Source of the DNA: Metallyticus violacea
Taxonomy: Eukaryota; Arthropoda; Insecta; Mantodea; Metallyticidae
NCBI GenBank assembly: GCA_030762175.1
Contig: CM060842.1
Coordinates: forward strand, 62,184,501-62,248,500
Reading direction: 5' to 3'
DNA: 64,000 nucleotides
A program made the translations under genes and the position numbers. Of this stretch, positions 36,131 to 46,813 are shown one piece after another; the first letter of the stretch is position 1; each line of letters opens with the position of its first letter. The notes beneath the pieces are model-generated. The model searched no databases. It was given only the letters and a program-made list of their open reading frames with translations, and was not told the origin of the DNA.

Positions 36131-36145
36131 GGGGGGGGGGGGGGG
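36131..36145 (+). repeat. G15 homopolymer
   Basis: Run of 15 G. A run of 15 C lies at 35687-35701 on the same strand, about 430 bases to the left. Confidence 0.95.
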
Positions 36146-36189
36146 TCCATCATTTCTTCTTGCAGTTTGTCTGAGGGATCAAATAAGGG

Positions 36190-36527
36190 AAGGGTGGAAT
36201 ATAAGTTGGGCATCAAAAATAAGAACAGGCTTAGACAAAATTGGACTAGTGTATATTTGATTAAAGGGATAGAACATTATGCGCAATCGCTGGAAAGTAG
36301 TTAACAGACGTTTGCTGGATGTAGAAAGGCAAAATATTGAGACTCTTTGCGCAGAAAAAACATCGCTCAACATGCCGTCTCAAATAGATCAGGTTTGGAA
36401 GAGAGAAGATCATCTAGATGTCTGTGGGAGAGAAGAAAGTAGTTTTGCATGTCTCAGATTAGGGACTTGGAACGGAAATAAAAGAATTAATGATTTCTGG
36501 GAAAGAATTTACCCACTGCGCAGAGAG

Positions 36528-36582
<55 letters not shown>

Positions 36583-36960
36583 GACAGAGAGACAGAGAGA
36601 CAGAAAGCGATACGTGGGGACATATTCTGGTAGAATGCAAAGGAAGGGAGCTTTTAAGGAGTGAGCATTTACCACCACACTTTCTGAATCCCAACAGAAG
36701 TGTGAATATCTGCCTAGAAGTTTTGGTGGATGAGAGATACACACACACGAAGGTTGATGGCTTTGGAGAATAGAGAGGAGTTGGGGAGGAGGGTAAGTAA
36801 AGGGAAGTGAGGGTTCAGGAGTAAGGGTTCTACGCATGTTTGTGTGTGTGTATATATATGAAAATTTTCATAGAAAATATATGATGGTAGTATATCGGCG
36901 TGTTTGTATATATGTATGGGTGCATGTAGATGTGTATGTATATATGTAAATATATAAAGT
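36190..36960 (+). pseudogene. LINE ORF2 C-terminal fragment with 3' UTR
   Basis: From about 36190 the frames read WASKIRTGLDKIGL and, from 36279, NRWKVVNRRLLDVERQNIE, later FACLRLGTWNGNKR, DFWERIYPLRRET, an RE-repeat, then DTWGHILVECKGRELLRSE to a stop at 36771-36773. LINE proteins of arthropods end with a similar order: an R.G.W block, a Cys-containing PLC.EEED.HIL.EC block, then a short tail. Here the first Cys pair is replaced by the (GA)n-encoded RE repeat. A TG/TA-rich tail to 36960 may be the 3' UTR. The copy is 5'-truncated. The serine/leucine-rich frames on the other strand are not genes. Confidence 0.6.
36522..36605 (+). repeat. (GA)n microsatellite inside LINE frame
   Basis: A GA/CAGA-rich run encodes alternating Arg-Glu in the LINE frame. 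It begins where the LINE normally encodes its Cys-rich motif, so it probably arose after insertion. Confidence 0.9.
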
Positions 36961-38320
36961 TAATAATAGCAATTGTTTCCGTTTTGTTTGTTAAACTGAC
37001 GTTATTAAATTATATTTACATATGTGTACTTGTAAACCTGCTACATTAAATGTTCATTACTAGACTACTTTTACCACACACTTCGGATCCTCAGTTTTTT
37101 AAAAGTCCTTGTATCTTATTTTCAAAGCGGAATTTTCTTTTTTTCAGGATTTATATTTCATATTTTAATATTGATATTTTTTCTTAACTGCAACGCCTGG
37201 CTCAGGAACTACTTCTGTGCAACTGTTTGATCAACTTTAGTTTTCTTTGGAGATAATGCTGTAAAAGTAGACAATGTCCTCTTTCGTCCGCGTCGTGTTT
37301 CCAGTTGGCGATCTAGTGCTGATGTTACCCATTAATTAAAAACAATTAAATTCCCACGTTATTACTATTATTATTGAAAAACGGAAAAATTCTAATCATT
37401 ACAAGGAAATAATGTTTGAATGAATGCGAAAATGATAATGTAAAGAAATATGTTCCTAAAGAATATAAACAGTTTGCACATTATCCTCACTGCAGCTTGC
37501 AAATCAATACAATTGATAAATGTATGAATAGAGCGTTAAAATAAACAATTCTTGAAATAATAGTTCACTAATTCTCTGTTAGAGGCATAGCTTTCTTTTT
37601 TAACAAAAATGCATACTGTGATCCCAAAATCGGGTCTCCTTAATATATTTTGAAAGTACCCATAGCATACAGATATGAAAGCATCTTTGTACCAGCTATT
37701 ATTCGTTTTTGTAAGAGAATAATTAGTCTTAATAATTAACGAGGCACATCCATAATATATTTCCTCATGCTCCGGGTATTCATAATAAGACGTCACGCAG
37801 TCATGCTGTTCCACAAATAGAGACGGTGGTTTGCGCAAGATGGCGAATGTGTACGGGCCCACATATTACTTCCGGCTTGGTATGCGCGTATCATGGTCAG
37901 TGTCATCTAGTGAGTATTACAAAAATTAGACCTGTTTCACGTTTTCCGAGCCAAATATAGAGTGCAGCAGCACCGTGACATATTTATGTAGTTTCCTCTA
38001 CTAATTATTCTTTTCCCTTCACGACCATTCACTTATAAATTTTTATAAATTCTTGACACTACTTCCCAGTTGTGGCATATTAAAAAGAAGATTCTTGAAA
38101 ATTACCTGCTGCTTCAAGACATTTTGTTGCGCTTAAATAATTTATGAAATGGAAGAATGCCGGATCTTAGTTTTCAACAATGCGCCTGAATGGCACACAT
38201 TGAAATACGAGGTTTGTTCAAAGAGTATGGGGATTTCCTGTTTTGTTTTGCTTTTAATTTTTTACAAATGAGGGACTGCAGGAGAGCAAAACTAAGCTCA
38301 CTACATCGCCCTTCATTCGC

Positions 38321-38355
<35 letters not shown>

Positions 38356-38919
38356 GCAGCATGTGCGTGAGGTGACGTAATACGTTATCGTAGTATTTTT
38401 ATTTCTCCCGAGATAGCGCGTTGCAGCGGTACAGCATCAAATAAGGGCCCCAAGCTGTAACTTAAAATTCAGCAGGCTTTCAACCAAATGCTTTGTGAAG
38501 TGATCAGCAGACCGAAATAAAGAGTCGTTGAGAATGTTTGATTATGGAGATCTTTCGTTTGATCCTCTGAGAGACTGTTGGAGCAGTTGGGTCAGTAATG
38601 CAGTAATTCAGTATTCGAATATGTGCAGGATGGCGGTAAAGTTACGATCAAGCCTTCGCAGGAGCAAAAATAACTAACTGCTTCTTGAATTCGCGCTGGG
38701 CGCAAACAAGTCCACGAGTTCCTAAAAACTAATCGCGACTAAGAAACTAAGGCATGAAACAGTACTTGTAGATATTAAGTATGTATTACTTTAAGACATG
38801 AATTGTGTTTCTTTAGAATAGAAATTTCTCTGGTTTGACTATTTACGGAATTCCAAGCGGGGAGCACCAAGGAGATAATAAAACACATTCAACAAGGAAG
38901 GTTAAATACAAGAGACAAA
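36961..38919. other. No clear gene; possible mariner end and promoter motifs
   Basis: Mostly AT-rich. At 37840-37885 AAGATGGCGAA and ACTTCCGG occur close together. At 38208-38232 ACGAGGTTTGTTCAAAGAGT resembles a mariner-type terminal repeat, but no partner was found. A T run lies at about 38321-38349. The minus-strand ORF of 108 codons (37536-37862) has no recognised domain. Confidence 0.4.
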
Positions 38920-38944
38920 TGTTATCGCTTCTATAAGTGTTTTA

Positions 38945-39078
38945 GGCAGTTGACTTTAAACTAACCAATTAAAAATAAATGTTCTAAACTTTCGAAGTAC
39001 AGCGGTGGCGTGAGCTGGCAGTTGACTTTAAATCAGCCAATTATAGAAAAATGTTTTACATTGTTGAAGTGCAGCACC
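38945..39078 (+). repeat. Tandem 72-bp duplication in U3
   Basis: GGCAGTTGACTTTAAA starts at 38945 and again at 39017. The copies stay alignable for about 62-72 bases (CAATTA, AAATGTT and GAAGT.CAGC blocks) with scattered differences. They lie upstream of the TATA box, where LTR enhancers sit. Confidence 0.85.
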
Positions 39079-39130
39079 AGACGTGCTCTTATGGTTTGGT
39101 CACGTCAAAGATTAGGAAATTTCAATTGCC

Positions 39131-39179
39131 TATATAAGGAGACGTTTACTCTGCTCGGACACTCACTCTCAGTTTCAGT
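39131..39179 (+). promoter_or_regulatory. TATA box and Inr of the LTR
   Basis: TATATAAG at 39131-39138, then CTCTCAGTTTCAGTTCG about 35 bases downstream, with two TCAGT-type arthropod initiators. Start of transcription is inferred to be near 39170. Confidence 0.6.
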
Positions 39180-39271
39180 TCGTCTCTTCGAGAGCCCTTG
39201 CAACTTATTTTTAGTTTCACTCAGATGTAGCTCAGATTCAGATTCTCGGACTCTTATTTTGGAAGTTGTCG

Positions 39272-39490
39272 ATTTATTAATCGTTTTATCTTTTACAAAC
39301 TCTGGCGTTTATGCGAACGAAGAACTTTGTGTTTTACCGTTGACCTACTCTGGATGTTGATGGTGCTCTTGCATGAAAACCCAGGCAAGATCCCATCTAC
39401 CGTCTCCGTGGCGCATGATAAACGGTAAAACACAAAGTTCTTCGTTCGCATAAACGCCAGAGTTTGTAAAAGATAAAACGATTAATAAAT
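39272..39490. repeat. Perfect 70-bp inverted repeat in the LTR
   Basis: The arms 39272-39341 and 39421-39490 are exact reverse complements over 70 bases, with a 79-base spacer. RNA from the LTR promoter would fold into a long hairpin upstream of AATAAA. Confidence 0.95.
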
Positions 39491-39609
39491 TAGTGTCTCA
39501 GTCCTGTTGTGCAGGGACTCAATAAATAGCGGAAAAATGCCGTGAGATGTCGCGTAACGTGGACAACAATCAAGGCGGTCATCACAATCAACAAGATCGC
39601 TTCATAATT

Positions 39610-39626
39610 TGGTGTCTAACCCGGGG
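39610..39626 (+). promoter_or_regulatory. Primer-binding-site-like motif
   Basis: TGGTGTCTAACCCGGGG has the TGG start and C/G pattern of retrotransposon tRNA primer-binding sites and lies just after the LTR. The cognate tRNA was not determined. Confidence 0.55.
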
Positions 39627-40079
39627 TACGCAAACAAACCAAAACCGCTACAAATATGGCTACTAACGCGGAGGCCTGACGCTGCTGTGAGAAGCGAGAT
39701 GTCGCTCTTGTGAAAGGTCAATGAAAACGACTCGTGGGTCACAACCTTTCAAGAATTACTTCGACAGAGACATGACCGCGGGACAACTGCTGCGACGATC
39801 TGGACTACGGCAAAGTTTGATACACGGTACGGCGGGAAGGTTGAAGAAAAAGGCCAGGAACAAAAACATTGTTTCCAATAACAGTAAAATTTGTAATGTG
39901 TAGAGTTAGCAAAATTTTGTGATTATATACGCGCATGTACACTTTGTAGTGTTAATGATTTTAAGGAGCAAGACACAATGGCGAACGAAATAAAGTCGAG
40001 CATGTAACTGAGATAGGAAAAGTATAAATTAGTGGGCGAGATGCAAATACAAGTCAATGTAACTTAGGGATGGAGGAAA

Positions 40080-40480
40080 GGTTAACCTTGATGTTGAGCC
40101 AGTTAATGCAACATGAGTTTGAGGATTTTAGTAAAATCCATACGTAGTTACAGCAACAATAAGAAAACAGTCTAGTGAAAACCAAATAGAATTAGAGAAT
40201 GAACTTAGCAACAATCTAAATGAATTAGGGAATAAACTTAGCAGAAGTGAAAATGAATTGGAACGGAAGTTTGATGGGAAATTTGAGGAATGTAATAGGA
40301 ATCTAGAGGAGATTGAGGCCCAGAAGAGGGAAAATCAGGAAAGATGGACTCATGAAATTAGGAACCTTAGATAAGATGTAGGAAACGTTAGGGACGAAAT
40401 AAATAAAATCAGGAATGATCATGATAATATTCCGGAAAAGGTTGCCACAGAGAACACTTTTCCATGCCTTCTATAGAATA
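40080..40480 (+). pseudogene. Coiled-coil, gag-like remnant of the LTR element
   Basis: Frames from 40080 and especially 40180 encode a strongly helical, charged sequence (IELENELSNNLNELGNKL, NELERKFDGKFEE, NLEEIEAQKRENQERW) with one internal stop at 40372, and further heptad-like sequence to 40480. N-terminal coiled coils occur in gag proteins of arthropod Gypsy elements. The position about 500 bases downstream of the LTR fits a leader plus gag. No zinc knuckle, protease or reverse transcriptase follows, because a DNA-transposon relic begins at about 40500. Gag is inferred from position and composition. Confidence 0.45.
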
Positions 40481-40503
40481 AAAGAATTATGTGGTTTATT
40501 TAT

Positions 40504-40805
40504 GATGCGGCTCTAGCACGCTTTAGTCACATTCTTCGAATTCTATCATGACAAAAGAATAGATAGGAGAGGACCAATTTCTGGCGTGCATGTTCGCACG
40601 ACCTCAATCCTTTGGATTTTTATCTATGGGGTCGTGTAAAAGAATTAGTTTATGGAACGGAAATTCCAAATTCAGAGACTCTTCGTCAACGTCTCATGCG
40701 AAATCTTTCGGCACCGAGTGGGAGTCCGAAAGGGTCCGACACTCCATGAGTTCATGCATAAGTAGGAGCAAGAAGAGGACATTTTCAACAATTCCTATGA
40801 GCTGA
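40504..40805 (+). pseudogene. DUF4817-type DDE transposase relic, C-terminal third
   Basis: The plus strand reads DAALARFSHILRILS (second-Asp region, normally DGAPAHFSHI.R), RRGPIS, then in the next frame WRACSHDLNPLDFYLWGR (WP.CSPDLNPLDFYLWG before the third catalytic residue), VKELVYGTEI and SETLRQRLMRNL. It continues to about 40800 with GHFQQFL in another frame. Everything before the second catalytic region is absent. It abuts the retrotransposon fragment on its left. Confidence 0.75.
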
Positions 40806-42261
40806 CAATTTCAAATGGAAAATGTGTTGCTGTAAAACGTTCTTTCAATAATAACCAAAAACGAAATATGTTTGAACCAGTCTTTTTCCCTTGTTTTATA
40901 TGAGGGCTCCCCAACCTTTGTCCAAGTATTTTATACGCCTGTATAATGCATAGAGCCGCCATGCCGCAAATGAGTCACTGTAGTAAATGTACCAACAAAA
41001 AATAACAGTGATAGTTTATGTTCTTAATGTCAATAACTTATGAAAGAAAGTTTTACATTGTCCCTGGAGTTAAATATTTCACAAATATTATTTCAGTGTA
41101 GCACATAAATAGAAACGTCAGCAGCAGCTAACAAAATTGGACAATTTATGTCATGTTAATAATGTTATATAGTAAAAGAATTAATCTAAATTATGGTTTT
41201 GTTGTTGCAACTACTTAAAACATACTCATTTAAGGAAAACAGTACTAGTTGTTTCGATTAGTGGTTATTATCAATAAAACTACCAGGTAAAGACATTCCT
41301 TTACTATGACGAACTTCTGTTCTCGTATTTTACCTCCTAGACGTTATAAGATCCGTTTATAGCCTTTACTCTAGGAAACTGCTGCAAACTTTGTCAGCGC
41401 ATTCCTTCTCCGTTCTACGAAGGAGTGGAATATTATAACTTACCTTATGCAGTCTTCTAAGAAACTGCAAGCGAGTAAATTCCTGGATGACAGTGACATA
41501 AGGAGACCAAAAGCAGAAACGCACGACACTATAAACATGTTATTCACAGGTTCAGAATTTACATTTTGCTGTGTAATAAGCTCCTGTATCACATGTCTTA
41601 GCGTTACATTATGATGAACTAAACAGCTAGCAAATTTGTTTGCAATAGTAACTAATTAATAACTCGTTAGGAGCGATTTATATTTGAGTTCCACCCCCTC
41701 CCCCTCGATTTCTTTGCGTAATTTACTTCATCTGTACATTTTAACTTAAAAGTCCTAATACGGACTTCTTTAAAATATATAATGTTATGGTTCCAGAGGG
41801 AAATACAATACATGTTAACAATTACTGATTATTTTAAATTTTTTACATATTTCATGGCAAAGATGACAACAGAAAGAAATCATTGAATACTTTCTCACTT
41901 TAGTCTGGAATTGTTCACATTTAATGGCAAGTGTTCACATTTACCAAAGCAGTATGGTAAATGTTGCTGGACCTAATTGAATGAGTATCCTCTTCAAATG
42001 TTGATTGTTGTAATGCTTGTGTAAAGGAACTGCTGAAGAATGTAATTAAGCGGCTGGGTCTCGTTATTTTATGTGATAGCATGCAGTGCAGTGGTAGCTT
42101 AGAATATGCTTTGGTTTGTACCTTTTAGTTATGGTACCACACATTTGCACAAAAACCCAAGTTATTTTTGTTCAACCTAACGTAACTGTTATTCAAATAT
42201 TTGTGAAAACACCAAGAAGCAATTACTAAAATAGAAATATCAAAATCACTCACTACATTTT
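40806..42261. other. No recognisable gene
   Basis: AT-rich DNA without recognised features. Confidence 0.5.
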
Positions 42262-42441
42262 TAATTATTTATAGTAGGTGGAAGCAAGCAGCCATGTGTC
42301 CCAGCGAATTAAAATTAGTTTTGGCAGGGAGGAGTGTATCCGGTTCCATTGTTTTAAATACTTTTCGTTTATAAGATTCTTCCAGGAAAACTTTTTATAT
42401 AAATATAAATTTATCAACAAGTGAAAAAGTAACTCTGTCTC

Positions 42442-42449
42442 TGATACAC
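42442..42449 (+). repeat. Target-site duplication, left copy
   Basis: TGATACAC here and at 42731-42738 flanks the minus-strand SINE-A. Confidence 0.8.
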
Positions 42450-42730
42450 TGTTTTTAACAGTGTTTAACGCCCGTTTTAAATACTGAGGTATCACAGGCA
42501 GTGGACACTAATGATACATGAGATGAAATGATAAACTGGAAAAGGATTTGTTTAAGGAAGGAAACGTTCCAGGCCTAAGTTTAGGGTACTTCCCTGGCAT
42601 TTGCCATTTATGGGGACTGAGGAAAACCTGGAAAAAACCTCTGCCAGGGAGGACGGTCCTGGTGGGAATCGAATCCCAGACTCCCGCTCATGAATCCGCG
42701 TCTTAACGACCTCGGCCACCCGTGGCGGTT
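42450..42730 (-). mobile_element. SINE family A inserted in hAT relic
   Basis: Reverse-oriented copy. The A box appears on the plus strand as CTTAACGACCTCGGCCA, and the B box as GGGAATCGAATCCC. The body, the CAGGCAGTGGACACTAATG block and TTTAACGCCC 3' end are all present, with a short T run (A tail) at 42452-42456. TGATACAC flanks it. It disrupts the hAT-like coding sequence, so it is younger than that element. Confidence 0.93.
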
Positions 42731-42738
42731 TGATACAC
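42731..42738 (+). repeat. Target-site duplication, right copy
   Basis: Second copy of TGATACAC. Confidence 0.8.
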
Positions 42739-43245
42739 GATGCAAGACAAATTAGGAGTATCTTATCTGAATATTACTTGCAAATGTTATGCTCCGTACT
42801 AAATAGCTTGAGTTAGCACTCATTCATAAAAAGCAACACTTGGTCGTACGAAATGTCACCTGGCCATTGCAAATTTGCTGAATCAAAGATGAAAGTTGTG
42901 ATGATAAAGCTATTTGTGATTTCTTCTGCAGCGAGTAAAAGAAGCAGATTATTTGTTTTTAAGCCATCCAACGGTAAAATTTGCAATATATCGTCCTTCG
43001 CCATTGATACTCCTACAAAATTGTCTTTAATGTGTTTCCGAACCCTTTCAATGTTTTCATTTTAACATTGCATCACATCATTTTTGTGTAGAGTTGATTT
43101 GTCTGCCAATTTAGTGTTGTGTACAATTTTCGAAGAATTTATGTAGAGCTGGATTATTTTCCTTGGGCTTACTGGAGTTGTATTGTCAAATCACTTTCAA
43201 GCATTTCTGAACAGGAATTGTTTTTTCACAGGATGACAATTAAGC

Positions 43246-45512
43246 ATTTTCGTAAACATTTCATTTTTTAAACTCCTGTTGAAAATTGCGTAGTTTCTCA
43301 CTTGCGCATGATTTTATTTTAGGTATATTTTGTTTAAAGTATGAAAACTAACATTCCTAAAGAGAATAAGTTTCACTCCCCAAATTTGAGTAAACCAGTG
43401 GACTGAAAATAAGACAGGAAACTGTTAGAAGTTTTGTATTGGAATTGCAAGAGAGGTTTGCCTTTTTCTCCATGCAGTTCTTGTTTGTCGGAGTGACTCA
43501 CATTAAAACAGAGACTGGGTTAAAGTGAATGTTTATATACTTCTCTTCCTGGAGCTCTTGCTTCATCCAGTGTGATGCACACGTAAGATATGACACTTAT
43601 TAGTCAATCAGATAAGTTTCTTGTGCTGCAGTTTAACTTCAGTAATATGTTTTCTATGTTCTATCAGTTCTATGAAAGGAAATAATATACATTGTAAACT
43701 AACAGATTAAAAGTATACTGCTTTTTAATAATATCAGCAAAATATGCATCTATATGCACCATAAAATGTCAGCATATGATTTAACCACAAAAAAAATATT
43801 TAAATGAAAAACCATTTAATATTTCAAAGTATAGCTGAGAATTAGAGGACGAACATAAATGTAATGAGCATTGCTTTTAACCTTCACCCTCATATTTAAA
43901 TTGATGTGTTTATACTACATTTATTTTAAATGATGGGTCATTTACACGGGTAAATTTTGAAATGAAAACCCTACATACCTGAACATTTAGAAAACATTGT
44001 TCCTACATAAACGTGAGTTTCTTACAATAAAAATTAATGAAGGTTGCTCCCGTTTTATAGCTACACAAACACAATCATAGTAGTAGATAATAATTACGTG
44101 TAATTACATGTTAATATTATTGTTTTCTGTTTTCTTATCATGTTGTGGGGAATGAAGATCAGCCATCACCATATTATATTACGATCACCTGCTGATTTAT
44201 ATTGAGAATATTGTAATGCCACTGAGCAATATCATAACGAATAATTAAATAATTGATTATCTTACAATCTTACAATTTTTAGAAATAAAAGAAGCTTTCT
44301 AATAAACACAGGTCTCTCATATTATCTTGAAATATTAAATTCAATTATAAATATGTTTATAATATTTCAATAATATTTTTAATATTTTAATACCATTTTA
44401 AAATAGCTGAAAGTAAATACTTAAAGGATCTCTATAAAGAAAGAATAGAAATTAATTCAATAAAGAATATATGAGGGTGCTGGGGTTAGTTCATTTGCTT
44501 ACCTGACTGACTTTATTTCGAGTGATGAAATTTTGTATGAATGAAGTCTTGTGTATTTATGTTTTAACCAAATTTAGGACGGATAAAGAAATTAAAATAC
44601 CTGTTAGTAAAAAGAGGATTTCAGTTGAATTGTTGGGCATTAGAAAAAAGAGAAGGATTTCTCTCTTAAAAAAAATCCTGCCTCTGTTTATGTGAAACTG
44701 AGTGGTGAACACACCATTCTTAGTACAAACTCTAATATCTAAATATAGGATATTTAGTACGATGCATAACATGTTTAAAGATTCTGTTAATAAACAGAAT
44801 GTAAACATACTTTTGTAAGATCGATATTTTAGGATTAAATCATTTATTAATTAAAAAAAATAATACAATTTTATAAGCTGGACAATACTTTATATACTTT
44901 TTAATACTTTATTAGAATTAATGATTAATTGTGGCTTGTTTTCTTGAAAAATAGCGAATATTTCTAAATTCCAGTAGCCTATTGTGCATCTTATTCTATC
45001 TCACAAAAGATCATATAGCTTTATTTATTTCTTTTGTGAAATTGGTTATTAGCAGTGGAGGTTTAACTGAAACCAAAATTTAAAAATCGCTCTAGCGGCA
45101 CCAATATTTGTTTTTCATAACAAAATTTGGTATATACCATTTAAGTAAAAAAAAAAAACAGTTTCCGAAAATTAGGGAAATCGGAACATTAGGAATAGGG
45201 GTATACCTGAAAACCGAAATTTAAAAAGCGCTAGATCGCAGATTGACTTCAGGTCCAACACAGCATATTAACTAACAATAACACGATCCTAATAGGTAAT
45301 CCAAATATGCCTTACTTAATACTGAATATTTTTGAATAGACTATTGTTTATATTGCCAAATGTATAACAAATAAGATATAATAGGGCTTCACAAGATCAA
45401 TTGTCGCTATCGGTAGTCAGGAGCCATCCGTGTGTTCTAATCTGACTTTGCAGTACAGAAATGGTGCAGTCATGGTTACTGCCAAGAGAACTTCAAATTT
45501 TACATTTCTTCT
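43246..45512. other. No recognisable gene
   Basis: AT-rich sequence. Two related segments near 45073 and 45211 (AACC.AAATTTAAAAA.CGCT) form a diverged repeat about 135 bases apart. No coding family was recognised. Confidence 0.5.
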
Positions 45513-45562
45513 CCTCCTCTTGCTCCTCTTGCTCCTCCTCCTCCTCCTCCTCCTCCTCCTCC

Positions 45563-45597
<35 letters not shown>

Positions 45598-45650
45598 CTC
45601 ATCATCATCATCATTATTATCAGCATTATTATCATCATCATTATTTTGCA
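45513..45650 (+). repeat. Compound (CTC)n-(ATT)n-(ATC)n microsatellite
   Basis: CTC/TCC units to about 45563 change to ATT units and then mixed ATC/ATT units. The Leu/Tyr/Ile-rich frames here are artefacts. Confidence 0.95.
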
Positions 45651-46088
45651 GTCATTATCCATCTGAAAAAATTCGGAGAAAATAATAAATACGAAATTAT
45701 TTGTAATAGTTTTTTTTATTTTCACATTTTCAAATTTATAAAACCACACAAATTACTTAGATTTTTTTTTTTTGCGGGAATAAAAAGGGTTTAAATTTAA
45801 ATTACAGAAGTTATTCGAGGAGCGGCATGCTCGTATTTTTCAACAATTTCCTCAAATTGAAGGTATAGATACAGAATACATGAATGAATACTATCCCACT
45901 TTCAACATTACTTTACAAATTGCTCCTCGATCTTCTTCAAGTTGGCTAATGTTCTGAATATATTACAGAAAAAAGTTTTCACTTCATTGGTTTAAAGCTA
46001 ATATAGCGCGTAAAAGTCCAAAAAACCTCCGATATCTGAAGTCGAAGCTCTACGCGTACTATAAAAACTATAAGATTGAGGGGGGAAA

Positions 46089-46126
<38 letters not shown>

Positions 46127-46284
46127 TGATAATGGAGGAAAAATGTTTAGCACTGCTACAAAGCTATTATTGAAGTATATTGAACATTAGTTAGATTTTT
46201 TTTCTTATTAAGTTTTTATAAGAGGTTTAACAAATATAGTTTTATAATTTATAAAACTATTATTTTATTTTCTTTCAGAATATT
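45651..46284. other. AT-rich, (AT)n and short palindrome
   Basis: Contains an (AT)n microsatellite at 46088-46127 and a near-palindrome ATAGTTTTATAA/TTTATAAAACTAT at 46236-46260. No gene is seen. Confidence 0.6.
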
Positions 46285-46802
46285 AAAATGACCAAATTTA
46301 GCATTAAGATATAGAATATGCCCTCATTCTATAATTATGGTGTATAGTTTCAATATCGAACATTATTTTTTTTCGAAAACAAATTTTTAACTAATCATAT
46401 ATTTCTTGTACGTAACCTGGAAACTTGTGGCATCATACGTTCTAAAACGGTATCTTTATGGTTTAAAATAAACTTTAAAATATTATTTTATTTTCCAACC
46501 TTGATATAAACCTTTCTTTAAGTTATATCCAAAATTTTACAATTTTAATTTTGGAACAGAAAGCCTTCCAAAATCCTATAAACTTTTTATTCCATAAATG
46601 CAATATCCATGGAGAAACAAATGAACATTATGACAAATTTAAGAGAGTACAGGTTAAGGGCCAAGCTTTTTATGACATTCTCAGAAGGCAGGAAGGTAAT
46701 AAACTTATAGTGTATAGTAAATAATGTTCGATATTGAAACTATACACCATAATTATAGAATGAGGGCATGTTCTATATCTTAATGCTAAATTTTGTCATT
46801 TT
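46285..46802. mobile_element. Foldback/MITE-like element with 83-bp inverted repeats
   Basis: The left arm 46285-46367 and right arm 46720-46802 are reverse complements with only two mismatches in 83 bases. The 352-base spacer is AT-rich and has no ORF. Beyond the arms, CTTTCAGAA-like sequence occurs on both sides, so the homologous ends may extend outward to about 46270 and 46872. Long inverted ends without coding capacity suggest a non-autonomous DNA transposon or foldback element. No target duplication was settled. Confidence 0.6.
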
Positions 46803-46813
46803 AATTGTTTAAT

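Larger units (their letters stand above)
38920..39609 (+). mobile_element. 5' LTR of an LTR retrotransposon (likely Gypsy-type)
   Basis: The left border is uncertain (TGT at 38920 or 38938). Within it are two tandem copies of a 72-base block (38945-39016 and 39017-39078), a TATA box TATATAAG at 39131-39138, Inr-like TCAGTT at 39169-39174, a perfect inverted repeat (39272-39341 and 39421-39490) and a polyadenylation signal AATAAA at 39521-39526. The order U3, TATA, R, poly-A signal followed by a primer-binding-site-like motif at 39610 supports an LTR. No 3' LTR is in the window, so the element is truncated. The ORF at 39010-39360 is an artefact of this region. Confidence 0.65.
42262..43245 (-). 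pseudogene. hAT-like transposase relic, split by SINE-A
   Basis: Minus strand, reading downward from 43245: LHKFFENCTQH, LADKSTLHKNDVMQC, then ENIERVRKHIKDNFVGVSMA, DGLKTNNLLLLLAAEE, SANLQWPGD and SYDQVLLFMNEC to 42813. After the SINE at 42450-42730 it resumes with VDKF-like sequence, KKFSWKN, then SLPKLILIRWDTWLLAS and TYY to 42265. The order (STLRKNYV, N.W.S.DE, W..DVLLF, IKKIF, LP.PV.TRWGTWL) is that of the hAT-like, CGGBP1-type transposases of arthropods. The expected catalytic Asp context SMDET is altered to SMAKD, and there are stops and frameshifts. Confidence 0.7.

Noticed and set aside
36487..36837. Serine/leucine-rich minus-strand ORFs
   Set aside because: Complement of the (GA)n repeat inside a plus-strand LINE fragment.
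38208..38700. Mariner element starting ACGAGGTTTGTTCAAAGAGT
   Set aside because: The end resembles a mariner terminal repeat, but neither a partner end nor transposase motifs could be read.
39010..39360. 116-codon ORF
   Set aside because: It spans LTR regulatory sequence (TATA, Inr and one hairpin arm) and has no protein similarity that I recognise.
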